Part shown: positions 30,339 through 38,769 of the stretch, piece after piece | Layout of the letters: each line of letters opens with the position of its first letter | Position numbering within the stretch: the first letter of the stretch is position 1 | NCBI RefSeq assembly: GCF_002551005.1 | Contig: NZ_NVOY01000003.1 | Location: forward strand, 115,040-179,039 | Origin: Bacillus pseudomycoides | Lineage (GTDB): Bacteria > Bacillota > Bacilli > Bacillales > Bacillaceae_G | Length of the DNA stretch: 64,000 nucleotides | Reading direction: 5' to 3' | Translations under genes and position numbers: made by a program | Notes under the pieces: model-generated | Told to the model about the DNA's origin: nothing | What the model saw: the letters and a program-made list of their open reading frames with translations, nothing else | The model's database searches: none

Positions 30339-30830
30339 TCACTTATTTGAATAGTTTGTCTTTTCCCCATCCCTTGTACTAATATTGTTATTCACCTCAA
30401 ATGAGACGGAGTACGCAATAAAAACGCCATATAAAATAAAAATACATGCCGTTGTTACAATCGTTTCCTTAGGCATTTCCATCATGCTTTTTATAACTGG
30501 TGCAACAGGTGGAATTGCAAAGAATAATAATCCCCACCATAAAAGCCCATATAAAATACCTAGAATTAAACCTTCAAACTTACCCAAAACTGCTTTATAT
30601 ATAAACGCCAAAAGAATTGAAAGTATCCCCATACATATAATACCAGCTATATTTCCCCATGCCCCTTCTTTCCAATCTCCAAGCGCAAACGGGAGCAACA
30701 AATAATTAGGTCCCAGGGCAGTAAAAGAAAAAATATGAAGAAAGTACCAAACAGCTCCCCAAAATAAGCCTCCAAACACACCTATTTGGACAATTTTTTT
30801 CGTAACAGATTGTTCTTGTTTCACATCCAC
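30339..30830 (-). CDS. yqhR: YqhR family membrane protein
   Basis: 163 residues with four hydrophobic segments (about 13-33, 58-80, 88-105, 128-148) and charged ends. Identified by synteny (aroQ-yqhR-yqhQ) and membrane pattern; function unknown. Divergent from yqhQ. Confidence 0.85.
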   Translation of the reverse strand: MDVKQEQSVTKKIVQIGVFGGLFWGAVWYFLHIFSFTALGPNYLLLPFALGDWKEGAWGNIAGIICMGILSILLAFIYKAVLGKFEGLILGILYGLLWWGLLFFAIPPVAPVIKSMMEMPKETIVTTACIFILYGVFIAYSVSFEVNNNISTRDGEKTNYSNK

Positions 30831-30979
30831 ACCTCCGCCTACTAGTATGTCCGAAACTTATTTAAAGCATGTTTAAATACTGCGAAATTTGTCTATAAAA
30901 AGAATAGAAAGTGTCCGCCTAACCTGTTGATTTTCCTTGTCAGAATTGCACTTTTGTCGATAAAATAAAGGAAACTGTA

Positions 30980-31007
30980 GTGATGTCATACAATATAATG
31001 ACATCAC
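30980..31007. promoter_or_regulatory. Inverted repeat upstream of yqhQ
   Basis: GTGATGTCAT / ATGACATCAC, a perfect 10-bp palindrome with an 8-nt spacer in the yqhR-yqhQ divergent region, 57 bp before yqhQ. No T-run follows, so it looks more like an operator or leader hairpin than a terminator. Confidence 0.45.
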
Positions 31008-31063
31008 CTAGAGTCGCTACCTCTTTTCTGATAAGAGAGAATCAAATACAGGTTGGTGTTGAC

Positions 31064-31987
31064 ATGACAGAGAAGACAAAACAAATCTACGGCGGTCAAG
31101 CGGTAGTAGAAGGAGTTATGTTTGGCGGTAGAGAATATACTGTTACAGCGATTCGTCGTAAAGATAAATCTATCGAATTTTATCGATTACCTCGCGTTCG
31201 TAATAAAGTATCATCTATGTTTAAAAAAATTCCATTTCTACGCGGAATCGCAGCAATTATTGATGCAAGTGCAAACGGAGCAAAGCATTTAAATTTTGCT
31301 TCAGAACGCTTTGATGTAGATCCTTCAGAGGATGCACAATTCGCACAGAAAAAAGAAGAACAGTCAAAGTTAACGATGATACTTAGCGTTGCAGCAGTCG
31401 GTGTTTTATCCTTTATCTTCGGAAAAGTGATTTTCACGGCAGCTCCTGCACTTTTAGCAGAACTAACAAGACCTGTTTTTCCATCTCATGCAGGGCAAAT
31501 CATTGTTGAAAGTATTATTAAACTTATGTTATTGCTTAGTTACATTTATTTTGTTTCATTGACTCCACTTATTAAACGTGTATTTCAATATCACGGAGCA
31601 GAACATAAAGTAATTAATGCCTATGAGAACAATCTTCCATTGACAGTAAAAAACGTACAAAAACAAACCCGTCTCCATTATCGGTGCGGCAGCAGCTTTA
31701 TTTTATTTACTGTTATTATCGGAATGTTTGTATATTTTCTCGTTCCAACCGATCCTCTTTGGGTTCGCGTTTTAAATCGTATTTTGCTCATTCCTGTAGT
31801 GCTAGGTATTTCATTTGAAGTGTTGCAATTTACAAACAGCTTACGAGGTGTTCCAGTGCTCCGCGCATTAGGATATCCTGGCTTATGGCTTCAGCTGTTA
31901 ACAACGAAAGAACCAACAGATGATCAAGTTGAAGTGGCAATTGCATCATTTGAAGAACTACTGCGTTTAGAAGGAAAACAGCAATAA
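31064..31987 (+). CDS. yqhQ: DUF1385 membrane protein YqhQ
   Basis: 307 residues from ATG 31064 (MTEKTKQIYGGQAVVEGVMF, the family start; upstream in-frame ATGs lack support). Several membrane helices between 110 and 260, and conserved FQYHGAEHKVINAYE with histidines suggesting metal binding. Biochemical role not established. Followed by yqhP, as in B. subtilis. Confidence 0.92.
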   Translation: MTEKTKQIYGGQAVVEGVMFGGREYTVTAIRRKDKSIEFYRLPRVRNKVSSMFKKIPFLRGIAAIIDASANGAKHLNFASERFDVDPSEDAQFAQKKEEQSKLTMILSVAAVGVLSFIFGKVIFTAAPALLAELTRPVFPSHAGQIIVESIIKLMLLLSYIYFVSLTPLIKRVFQYHGAEHKVINAYENNLPLTVKNVQKQTRLHYRCGSSFILFTVIIGMFVYFLVPTDPLWVRVLNRILLIPVVLGISFEVLQFTNSLRGVPVLRALGYPGLWLQLLTTKEPTDDQVEVAIASFEELLRLEGKQQ

Positions 31988-32068
31988 CTTTTTCGTAATG
32001 TTATTCAATTCCGTAACCTTTCGTTAATAAACTAATTAAAATATCTTTCATTTTAGGAGGTGTTCCTT

Positions 32069-32473
32069 ATGAACGGTCGCTCTTTTATGTTCGCTCTATT
32101 TGTTGTAATTGTTGGATTAGCAATATTTAACCTTGTATCATTCACAATTGAAGACCCAATGGGAGTTGTAAAAAACATTATAATCATGCTCGTTGTTGTT
32201 GGAGTCTTTTATTTACTTTATAAAATGCTTACAAGTTCGAGCAGTTCAGCTAATAAATCACAATCTTCCTACAAACGTGCTGCGAAACAATCGAACCGAA
32301 AATATGGAAAACAAAATGTAACACCCCTAAGCAACAATCTGTTAAAGAAAAATGCTTCCGATACGAAAGGAAAGAAAGGAAATACTTCCTTCCTAAAACG
32401 AAAAAGAAAGCAATCTCATTTAACAGTTATTGAAGGTAAAAAAGGTAAAAAGAAAGACCGCGCTTCTTTTTAA
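32069..32473 (+). CDS. yqhP: YqhP small membrane protein
   Basis: 134 residues from ATG 32069 behind AGGAGGTG. Two membrane helices (FMFALFVVIVGLAIFNLV; NIIIMLVVVGVFYLLYKML), then a very basic Lys/Ser-rich tail that ends in KKGKKKDRASF. Function unknown. Confidence 0.85.
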   Translation: MNGRSFMFALFVVIVGLAIFNLVSFTIEDPMGVVKNIIIMLVVVGVFYLLYKMLTSSSSSANKSQSSYKRAAKQSNRKYGKQNVTPLSNNLLKKNASDTKGKKGNTSFLKRKRKQSHLTVIEGKKGKKKDRASF

Positions 32474-32494
32474 GAAGTGTGGTCTTTCTTTTTT
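32451..32494. terminator. Bidirectional terminator, yqhP and mntR
   Basis: An 18-bp nearly perfect stem (AGAAAGACC...GGTCTTTCT, continued by CGCTTCTT / AAGAAGTG) with a TTT loop, then T6 on the plus strand. It overlaps the yqhP stop. Confidence 0.88.
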
Positions 32495-32509
32495 ATTCAA
32501 TATGTTCAA

Positions 32510-32956
<447 letters not shown>

Positions 32957-33052
32957 TCAGTTTATAAATTCCGCACTAAGCAATCAATAAAATGATACAA
33001 CAGAAAGGATATTGTGACAAGGGGATAAACAAGCCCATTTTCCACAACACAT

Positions 33053-33082
33053 AAAGAACCCACGTTATATATGTGGATTCTT
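33053..33082 (-). terminator. Old terminator of the splB remnant
   Basis: AAGAA-CCAC / GTGG-TTCTT stem with one mismatch and an AT-rich loop, starting immediately after the remnant's stop codon. Confidence 0.55.
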
Positions 33083-33258
33083 TTATGTAAAATATTGATA
33101 AATATTATCTCTAATTGTTTCTTCTAATTTCGTCGCCTCACCTTTTGGATAAACATACTTTCCCATTCCATATCTACCCTATTTGTATTTCCTTTTTCCT
33201 CGTCCATATCGAGCTTTGTGTTTGGATAGTGCTGCTGGATTACTTTTTTTGGTTTCCT
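33083..33258 (-). pseudogene. splB: Remnant of spore photoproduct lyase (splB), C-terminal end
   Basis: The minus strand encodes KPKKVIQQHYPNTKLDMDEE, then, after restoring one missing base in a run of A residues (about 33206-33210), KRKYK, a stop where SplB has tryptophan, and GRYGMGKYVYPKGEATKLEE through IYQYFT with a TAA at 33083. This matches the SplB C-terminus (B. subtilis ends ...EEKRRYKWGRYGIGKYIYQK... EYFT). It therefore carries a frameshift, a Trp-to-stop change and loss of the first 280 or so residues. Homology stops at the padR operator. The old terminator is still present. Confidence 0.82.
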
Positions 33259-33260
33259 GC

Positions 33261-33329
33261 TTCAGTAACTTGCAAGGCAAGTTACTGAATGCTATAATCC
33301 AAATAACAACTATCTTGCACAGCAAGTTA
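33261..33329 (+). promoter_or_regulatory. padR promoter with two PadR-type operators
   Basis: A perfect 13-bp inverted repeat TTCAGTAACTTGC-AAG-GCAAGTTACTGAA (33261-33289) covers a -35 (TTGCAA, 33270) set 17 bp from TATAAT (33293). A second CTTGC-ACA-GCAAGTTA site lies at 33314-33329, downstream of the start point. This arrangement fits autorepression by the adjacent PadR protein. Confidence 0.75.
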
Positions 33330-33347
33330 CCTGGAGGTGCTAACATC

Positions 33348-33665
33348 ATGCACAGTCAAATGTTAAAAGGTGTGCTGGAAGGGTGTATTTTATATATCAT
33401 TTCACAAGAAGAAGTGTATGGATACGAACTCAGTACAAAATTACATCAACATGGTTTTACATTCGTAAGTGAAGGGAGTATCTATCCTCTCTTGTTACGC
33501 ATGCAAAAAGAAAAACTCATTGAAGGCACATTAAAAGCCTCCAGCCTTGGACCGAAGCGTAAATATTATCACGTTACAAAAAAAGGATTTGAACAGCTGG
33601 AGGAATTTAAAAAAAGCTGGGATATGGTATCAACTACGGTAAATGATTTGTTAAAGGGAGAGTGA
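33348..33665 (+). CDS. PadR family transcriptional regulator
   Basis: 105 residues from ATG 33348 behind TGGAGGTG. Winged helix typical of the short PadR subfamily: MLKGVLEGCILYIISQEEVYGYEL, then EGSIYPLLLRMQKEKLIEG and RKYYHVTKKGFEQLEEFKKSW. Its stop overlaps the start of the next gene's ribosome region, so the two are coupled. Two palindromes matching PadR operators flank the promoter. Confidence 0.92.
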   Translation: MHSQMLKGVLEGCILYIISQEEVYGYELSTKLHQHGFTFVSEGSIYPLLLRMQKEKLIEGTLKASSLGPKRKYYHVTKKGFEQLEEFKKSWDMVSTTVNDLLKGE

Positions 33666-33670
33666 AATTG

Positions 33671-34342
33671 ATGAAGGCGAAAGATATGATTGAACTCAAT
33701 AATAAAAAGCGTGAGTTATTAACAGAAGAAAATGAAGCTGCATATGGGGATATGCTCGTTTACCTTCGATTTGCTAATGTTCCAGAACAACAAGTAGAAG
33801 AACTATTACTAAAAATTTTAGATCATCTTCTTGAAGCGCAAGAGGAAGGTAAAAACGCTTACGATGTATTTGGAAATGACTTACAAAGTTATTGTGACGA
33901 ATTAGTTAGTGCTTTACCTCGCCAAACAATACTAGAAAAGTTTTCATTTTCCGGTTTCATAGTTAGTTTACTGCTTGCAATCCAGTTTAGTATAGATACG
34001 ATAGCTGCACTGGGATTTTCTTTTGAAAAAAAACAAAACCATCTTTCTGGTGTACCATTTAGTATTCCAGGAACTATGTTATCAGTCATTTTCATTACTG
34101 GCGGCATTTTTATTATTTTATATTTATTAAAACGTGATTCATTTAACCAAACACTAAATTGGAAGCAAAAAATTACATTTGGCTTAGCTTTTTCGATTCC
34201 ATTTTGCTCATCTGTATTTTCAAATATTTATTTCAAAAAACAAAGCTATTTGTGCTATAACTTACCGATTTGGCAAGGTGCCCTATTAACCCTTTTCTTT
34301 TACGTTGCATATAAATTTTTATATAAAACCTCAAGATTTTAA
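33671..34342 (+). CDS. DUF1129 membrane protein
   Basis: 223 residues from ATG 33671. The N-terminal cytoplasmic domain (NNKKRELLTEENEAAYGDML, LLLKILDHLLEAQEEGK) is the DUF1129 signature, followed by four or so hydrophobic segments from residue 95. PadR plus DUF1129 pairs are common in Firmicutes; the regulator probably controls the membrane protein. Function unknown; a role in envelope stress or drug response is only inference. Confidence 0.75.
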   Translation: MKAKDMIELNNKKRELLTEENEAAYGDMLVYLRFANVPEQQVEELLLKILDHLLEAQEEGKNAYDVFGNDLQSYCDELVSALPRQTILEKFSFSGFIVSLLLAIQFSIDTIAALGFSFEKKQNHLSGVPFSIPGTMLSVIFITGGIFIILYLLKRDSFNQTLNWKQKITFGLAFSIPFCSSVFSNIYFKKQSYLCYNLPIWQGALLTLFFYVAYKFLYKTSRF

Positions 34343-34344
34343 CG

Positions 34345-34366
34345 GCCTATTTCACAGGCTGTTTTT
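34345..34366 (+). terminator. Weak terminator after the DUF1129 gene
   Basis: GCCT / AGGC stem with a 7-nt loop, then GTTTTTCTT; short stem, so only tentative. Confidence 0.4.
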
Positions 34367-34541
34367 CTTCTGTCTAATTTTACAAATTAAAAAATTTCAT
34401 AAACAAAAAAGAAAAATGCAAAATAATTAAAGTAAATTGTTGACGTGATGCTTTTATTATCGGTATCATATTTCTTCGTGAGCAATTATTTTTCGTTATA
34501 TGGATTTTTATTGTTACTAAATTTTTGAGAGGGGAAATTTG

Positions 34542-35360
34542 ATGTCACTTAAGAAGAAAACGCAAGTACGCACCGGCAAAATGGTACGTGAATTAATGTT
34601 AGCCGACGAAGATGTAAATGCTTCGCTAATTATGGTATATAGTGAAAACGGGGTAAATGCAGAAATTAAAATCGAGGGCTTAACACCAAAATGTAACGAA
34701 GAATTATTTTTGAGCGGAAAAGTAGATTGGAACAAGAGCGTTATTTATAAAATTGTCGATTTTACTGGCAATGCTGAAGTTGGGAAAGTGACATTAAGCG
34801 CTATGAACAAAAACAATGTTTCACTGCAAATCGAACGCGTGATGTGGAGTAAAGAAACAAAAGAAGAAACGGTAGAATTGGAAGAAAATCCGCTATCCGT
34901 TGTCGAAGCGTCAGCACCGAAGAAAGAAACAGTAGTTGAAACTCCAAAAGAAACGACACCTGTAACAAAACCGGTTGTAAATGTTGCACCTACACAGGCA
35001 CCAATTCCAAAGCCGGTACGTTCAGAGCCTGTAGTTAAAGCAACACCAACACCTGTACAAAAAGAAGTAACTGCACCTACTCCAGTAGAGCCAGCACCTT
35101 CAGTTAAACAATCTGTGACAAATAAACAAAATTCTGAATTACAAGAAAAATATGTTCGTCTTGTAAAACATGCTATAGATGTATGTCAAGATTACGAACT
35201 TGGTATGGACGTAGATGATTCTATCGAGAACTTAAAAAATGAGTTACAAAAACAAGGTATATCGGTAGCATTCGATGCAGAAATTATGGATGTTGTAAAC
35301 CGTTTGCGTTCATTAAAGCAAAAAGGAATTAAAGTGGAAAAAGTATTGAACTTATTATAA
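34542..35360 (+). CDS. Two-domain protein with Pro/Thr-rich linker, unknown
   Basis: 272 residues from ATG 34542 behind AGAGGGGAA. N-terminal globular domain (about 1-110, beta-rich, IEGLTPKCNEELFLSGKVDW), a long Pro/Thr/Val/Lys linker (about 115-200, repeated PTPV and APTP motifs) and a small helical C-terminal domain (about 200-272, LQEKYVRLVKHAIDVCQDYE). No signal peptide or membrane segment. I do not recognise a family. Single gene with its own promoter region. Confidence 0.75.
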   Translation: MSLKKKTQVRTGKMVRELMLADEDVNASLIMVYSENGVNAEIKIEGLTPKCNEELFLSGKVDWNKSVIYKIVDFTGNAEVGKVTLSAMNKNNVSLQIERVMWSKETKEETVELEENPLSVVEASAPKKETVVETPKETTPVTKPVVNVAPTQAPIPKPVRSEPVVKATPTPVQKEVTAPTPVEPAPSVKQSVTNKQNSELQEKYVRLVKHAIDVCQDYELGMDVDDSIENLKNELQKQGISVAFDAEIMDVVNRLRSLKQKGIKVEKVLNLL

Positions 35361-35367
35361 ATTTTAA

Positions 35368-35390
35368 AGCTTTCCCCTGCTGGGAAAGCT
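35368..35390 (+). terminator. Hairpin after the 34542 gene
   Basis: AGCTTTCCC / GGGAAAGCT perfect 9-bp stem with loop CTGCT. The following sequence is CTCATTC, so the T-tract is poor. Confidence 0.55.
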
Positions 35391-35399
35391 CTCATTCAT

Positions 35400-35429
35400 A
35401 TAAAAAAGGAGATGGCTATCCATCTCCTT
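35400..35429 (-). terminator. Terminator of lipM
   Basis: AAGGAGATGG / CCATCTCCTT perfect 10-bp stem with loop CTAT and T6 on the minus strand; it overlaps the lipM stop. Confidence 0.88.
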
Positions 35430-36264
35430 ATTTCTTGTAATTCCATTCATCGCTTTCATACTTTTCTTTTGCTAATGTTTGCACTTCATGAAGTTGTTCT
35501 TCTGTTAACTCATACGGTACAAGTTCCACATCTAATCCTTTTTCAAACCCAATATGGAATGCATCGATAAGTTGCTGAATAGTAAAAGTACGATCTGTTA
35601 ATTCATTAATTGCAATTGCTTTTGAAGAGAACATTTTTTTCATACGTTCTTTCACACGTTCATTTGGAAACAGGAACAAATCATACAACATATCTAAATC
35701 GATTTCTAACGGAATAGAACCGTGCTGTAAAATAACACCTTTTTGTCTCGTTTGTGCACTTCCAGCAATTTTGCGCCCTTCGACAACAATTTCATACCAT
35801 GACGGAGCATCAAAACAAACTGCTGAACGTGGATTTTTCAAATTATCGCGCTCCTCAGCTGTTTTTGGTACTGCGAAATAAGCTTCTAAACCTAACGCTT
35901 TAAAACCATCTAACAATCCTTGTGAAATAACACGATATGCTTCTGTCACTGTTTTTGGCATGTTTGGATGTTCTTCAGACACAATGACACTATACGTTAA
36001 TTCTTTATCATGAAGAACGCCTCGCCCACCTGTTTGACGACGTACAAAGCCAAAACCATTACTATGTACTGCATCCATATCAATTTCTTTTGAAACACGC
36101 TGAAAATAACCGACTGTTAACGTCGGAACTTCCCATTCATAAAAACGAATGGTTGGCGGCATTTTCTTTTCACTCTGCCAATTTAACAAACATTCATCTA
36201 ACGCCATATTAAACGCCGGAGAGCATTTACCGGAATTTATATAACACCATTTTTCCTTTTCCAT
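35428..36264 (-). CDS. lipM: Octanoyltransferase LipM
   Basis: Transfers octanoyl from acyl-carrier protein to GcvH, the first step of lipoate assembly. Biotin/lipoate ligase fold: [20 protein letters not shown], catalytic cysteine in [32 protein letters not shown]. The start at 36264 (GAGGTGTGGG upstream) gives 278 residues, identical in length to B. subtilis LipM; an upstream extension to 36372 is unlikely. Functionally linked to the glycine cleavage operon 8 kb away. Confidence 0.94.
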   Translation of the reverse strand: MEKEKWCYINSGKCSPAFNMALDECLLNWQSEKKMPPTIRFYEWEVPTLTVGYFQRVSKEIDMDAVHSNGFGFVRRQTGGRGVLHDKELTYSVIVSEEHPNMPKTVTEAYRVISQGLLDGFKALGLEAYFAVPKTAEERDNLKNPRSAVCFDAPSWYEIVVEGRKIAGSAQTRQKGVILQHGSIPLEIDLDMLYDLFLFPNERVKERMKKMFSSKAIAINELTDRTFTIQQLIDAFHIGFEKGLDVELVPYELTEEQLHEVQTLAKEKYESDEWNYKK

Positions 36265-36431
36265 CCCACACCTCATATAACTAATTTTTTTCACATTCTC
36301 TAGTCTATCAAATTCGATAAAATTTGTGAAAGAATACGAAATTTCTTCTAATGTAAAATGAACTTGTTGCATAAATACATATGAGCATTATAATATGGAG
36401 AGTAGGATAAGAAAAAGGGAGCGATATAATC

Positions 36432-36821
36432 GTGTCAACAAATGTTATTATTTTACTAGCCATAACTGCAGGATTCATCGGCTATTCTGTATGGATGTTT
36501 TTCTATCAGAAAAAATTAATTAAAACACTTTCAGAAGAAGAATTTCGCGCTGGTTACCGTAAGGCACAGCTTATCGATATTCGTGAAGCGGACGAGTATA
36601 ATGCTGGACACATTTTAGGAGCGCGCAATATTCCGATTTCACAAATACGTCTTCGTTACAAAGAACTTCGTATGGATCAACCGATTTATATGTATTGCCA
36701 AAACGGTTTCCGAACAGGCCGTGCAGCACAATTCTTAAAGAAACACGGCTATAAAGAATTTTATCAATTACAAGGCGGCTTTAAAACTTGGTCTGGTAAA
36801 GTGAAAAAGAAAAACTCATAA
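36432..36821 (+). CDS. yqhL: Membrane-anchored rhodanese-like protein YqhL
   Basis: 129 residues. N-terminal membrane helix (VIILLAITAGFIGYSVWMFF), then a rhodanese domain with LIDIREADEYNAGHILGARN and the active-site loop YCQNGFRTGRAA, including the catalytic cysteine. GTG start. Divergent from lipM, as in B. subtilis. Substrate unknown. Confidence 0.92.
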   Translation: MSTNVIILLAITAGFIGYSVWMFFYQKKLIKTLSEEEFRAGYRKAQLIDIREADEYNAGHILGARNIPISQIRLRYKELRMDQPIYMYCQNGFRTGRAAQFLKKHGYKEFYQLQGGFKTWSGKVKKKNS

Positions 36822-36823
36822 TA

Positions 36824-36856
36824 AATAGCTAGCTTGTCGAACACAAGCTAGCTATT
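36824..36856. terminator. Terminator-like hairpin between yqhL and the lipoprotein gene
   Basis: Perfect 14-bp stem AATAGCTAGCTTGT / ACAAGCTAGCTATT with loop CGAAC, between convergent genes; T-tracts are short. Confidence 0.7.
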
Positions 36857-37412
36857 GCATTTTACTCGCAACATATACTAAATTTTGTTTGACATCTTCA
36901 CTATTTTGATCACGGACATTTCGATAAAGCAACTGATACTCCACATTCTTTTCTTTCCATGTGAGCGTCGCCATATCTTCTCCGTCCACTTCTTCGTTAC
37001 TATTTTTAAAGTAGGCCGTTATACCATTTGCAAGTTTTACTTTCTCCTGAAAACGATTTTGTTCTACGCTATAAGGAAAATTGTATGAAAAGTTTGCAAC
37101 TGTTAATTCAATATAATCTCGCATACCTTTTTCTTGCCGTTCATATTTAATATCAAGAGCAATCCGCTTATCTCCCATTTTTCGAACTACCGCTTTTGGA
37201 TTATCTGTTGATTCATACGGTAAAAACGATGGTGTGTAAAAAGAAAAAGGAAGAACATTTTTTACAGACTGTACCGGCATTGGATCAGACATCATATCTT
37301 CACTTGCCTCTAAATCTGCTGCAAACTTTTTTTCTTCGACCATTGTTTGCTGAAAAGAACATGCACTTAACACCATACTAGAAAATACGAAACATATCAT
37401 CCGTTTTTTCAA
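36852..37412 (-). CDS. Putative lipoprotein of unknown function
   Basis: Signal peptide with lipobox LSAC (MICFVFSSMVLSAC), so predicted to be lipid-anchored outside the membrane. I prefer TTG 37412 (186 residues) because AGGAAAGGGCGG is 8 nt upstream; an ATG at 37436 is possible. The mature part has FSFYTPSFLPYE and a beta-rich segment ending VKQNLVYVASKMQ. Family not recognised. Convergent with yqhL. Confidence 0.75.
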   Translation of the reverse strand: MKKRMICFVFSSMVLSACSFQQTMVEEKKFAADLEASEDMMSDPMPVQSVKNVLPFSFYTPSFLPYESTDNPKAVVRKMGDKRIALDIKYERQEKGMRDYIELTVANFSYNFPYSVEQNRFQEKVKLANGITAYFKNSNEEVDGEDMATLTWKEKNVEYQLLYRNVRDQNSEDVKQNLVYVASKMQ

Positions 37413-37604
37413 CTTGTATCCGCCCTTTCCTAACATTCTCTTTTCAGGCTTTCGTATGTTATATTCATATTCTCTTTTTGTTACCACTCTACCTTTGAAA
37501 ACTTTCCCCTTTTATCTCACACAATTTGACAAAAACGCTTCCCTATTCTCACGCCGAATTGAATCGTTACGCGAATAGCAAAAGCGTTATTAACAAGATA
37601 GATT

Positions 37605-37620
37605 ATGAAACGCTTTTCAT
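37605..37620 (+). promoter_or_regulatory. Candidate LacI-family operator
   Basis: ATGAAACGCTTTTCAT, a near-palindrome with ATGAAA / TTTCAT arms around a CG core, typical of LacI-family operators, 65 bp before the LacI-family gene. Confidence 0.5.
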
Positions 37621-37627
37621 GTCAAGA

Positions 37628-37682
37628 GTTTCACCTCTATTTCTTTTCTCCTTTTCTTGTATAATAGAAATAGAGGTGAAAC
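37628..37682. promoter_or_regulatory. 16-bp inverted repeat over promoter and ribosome site
   Basis: GTTTCACCTCTATTTC (37628-37643) and GAAATAGAGGTGAAAC (37667-37682) are perfectly complementary. The right arm contains the AGAGGTGAAA ribosome site of the LacI-family gene, and a TATAAT (37660-37665) lies in the loop. Confidence 0.7.
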
Positions 37683-37684
37683 AT

Positions 37685-38662
37685 ATGGTAAATATAAAAC
37701 AAATTGCGAAAACGGCTGGGGTCTCCGTTACGACTGTTTCACGCGTCTTAAATGACCATCCATATGTCAGCGAAGAAAAACGAAAACGCGTTCTAGAAAC
37801 TGTTGAAGAATTGAATTACGCCAAAAATGTAAATGCTGTGCATCTTCTAAAAGGAAAAACACATACAATTGGTGTCATGCTTCCTTTTATTAATCTGCCG
37901 TACTTTAGTACAATAATTGAAGGGATTGGAACGAAAGCACTTGAAGCTGGGTACCGCATTAATCTCTGTCATACAAACTACGACAGCATTGAGGAAATAC
38001 GTGTCCTTGAAATGATGAAAATGAAACAATTTGATGGCATGATTATTTGTTCCCGAACGAGCTCATGGGAAGCCATTGAACCTTATGCAAAATTTGCGCC
38101 GATCATTTCGTGTGAAAAACTGCAGCATCCTCTTATATCGTCTGTCTATGTGAATCACTATGACGGCTTTCGGATTGGAACAGAATATTTATTACAAAAC
38201 GGACACGAACGGATTGGATTTTGTTTAGCACGCAAAAAAAGCGTGAGCACAAAGCAGCGTGAGCAAGCGTTCTTTGATACTCTTCATGCAGCAGGTAAAC
38301 GCTCGCATACAGACTGGCAATTTTATCAATGCTACACTATTCAAGACGGTACGAATGTCATTCAAAGTATACTAACGATGAAAAATCGCCCTACCGCTCT
38401 TTTTGCTGCAAGCGATCAAGTTGCGTCTGGATTATTAACAGAAGCGAAAAAACAAGGACTGCGAGTGCCAGAAGATTTAGCGATTTTAGGATTTGATAAC
38501 CACCCTATTTCTGAAGCGTTAGAGATAACAACAATTGAAAATCCAGGTTTAGCAATGGGAGATCGTGCTTTTTCACTATTTTATGAACAAGTACAACAAG
38601 AACAAATTACAGGGACTTCTGAAGAGTTACCGTTTCGTCTCATTGAACGAGGAACAGTGTAA
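37685..38662 (+). CDS. LacI family transcriptional regulator
   Basis: 325 residues from ATG 37685. N-terminal helix-turn-helix with hinge (NIKQIAKTAGVSVTTVSRVLN), then a periplasmic-binding-type effector domain (IGVMLPFINLPYFSTIIEGI ... FAASDQVASGLL, ILGFDNHPISEALEITTI). No sugar operon is adjacent, so the ligand is unknown; it may mainly regulate itself or distant genes. The upstream in-frame extension to 37526 lacks family homology. Confidence 0.92.
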   Translation: MVNIKQIAKTAGVSVTTVSRVLNDHPYVSEEKRKRVLETVEELNYAKNVNAVHLLKGKTHTIGVMLPFINLPYFSTIIEGIGTKALEAGYRINLCHTNYDSIEEIRVLEMMKMKQFDGMIICSRTSSWEAIEPYAKFAPIISCEKLQHPLISSVYVNHYDGFRIGTEYLLQNGHERIGFCLARKKSVSTKQREQAFFDTLHAAGKRSHTDWQFYQCYTIQDGTNVIQSILTMKNRPTALFAASDQVASGLLTEAKKQGLRVPEDLAILGFDNHPISEALEITTIENPGLAMGDRAFSLFYEQVQQEQITGTSEELPFRLIERGTV

Positions 38663-38690
38663 AAGCTCCTATTACTGGAGCTTTTATTCA
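38661..38690 (+). terminator. Terminator of the LacI-family gene
   Basis: AAAAGCTCC / GGAGCTTTT perfect stem with a 7-nt loop, overlapping the stop codon; T-rich tail. Confidence 0.82.
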
Positions 38691-38737
38691 TTTTGGATGA
38701 TTGCCCTTCTTGACTATATCCTTGTTTTGTTTTACAA

Positions 38738-38760
38738 TTTAACTAACGAACGGTAGGTAG
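38738..38760 (+). promoter_or_regulatory. Motif shared upstream of tetR and SMR genes
   Basis: CTAACGAACGGTAGGTAGGAG here resembles CTAACGACTGGTAGGAAGGAG at 39385-39405, directly before the SMR pair. Both overlap the ribosome site and are partly palindromic (CCTAAC / GGTAGG in the second copy). Candidate binding site of the adjacent TetR protein. Confidence 0.5.
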
Positions 38761-38769
38761 GAGATGAAC

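Noticed and set aside
30980-31063. YqhQ starting at 30980
   Set aside because: The extra 28 residues are unlike the family and lie over a palindrome; ATG 31064 matches.
33183-33347. A longer PadR protein starting upstream at 33183
   Set aside because: The extension runs over the promoter, operators and the splB remnant; ATG 33348 has the ribosome site and family start.
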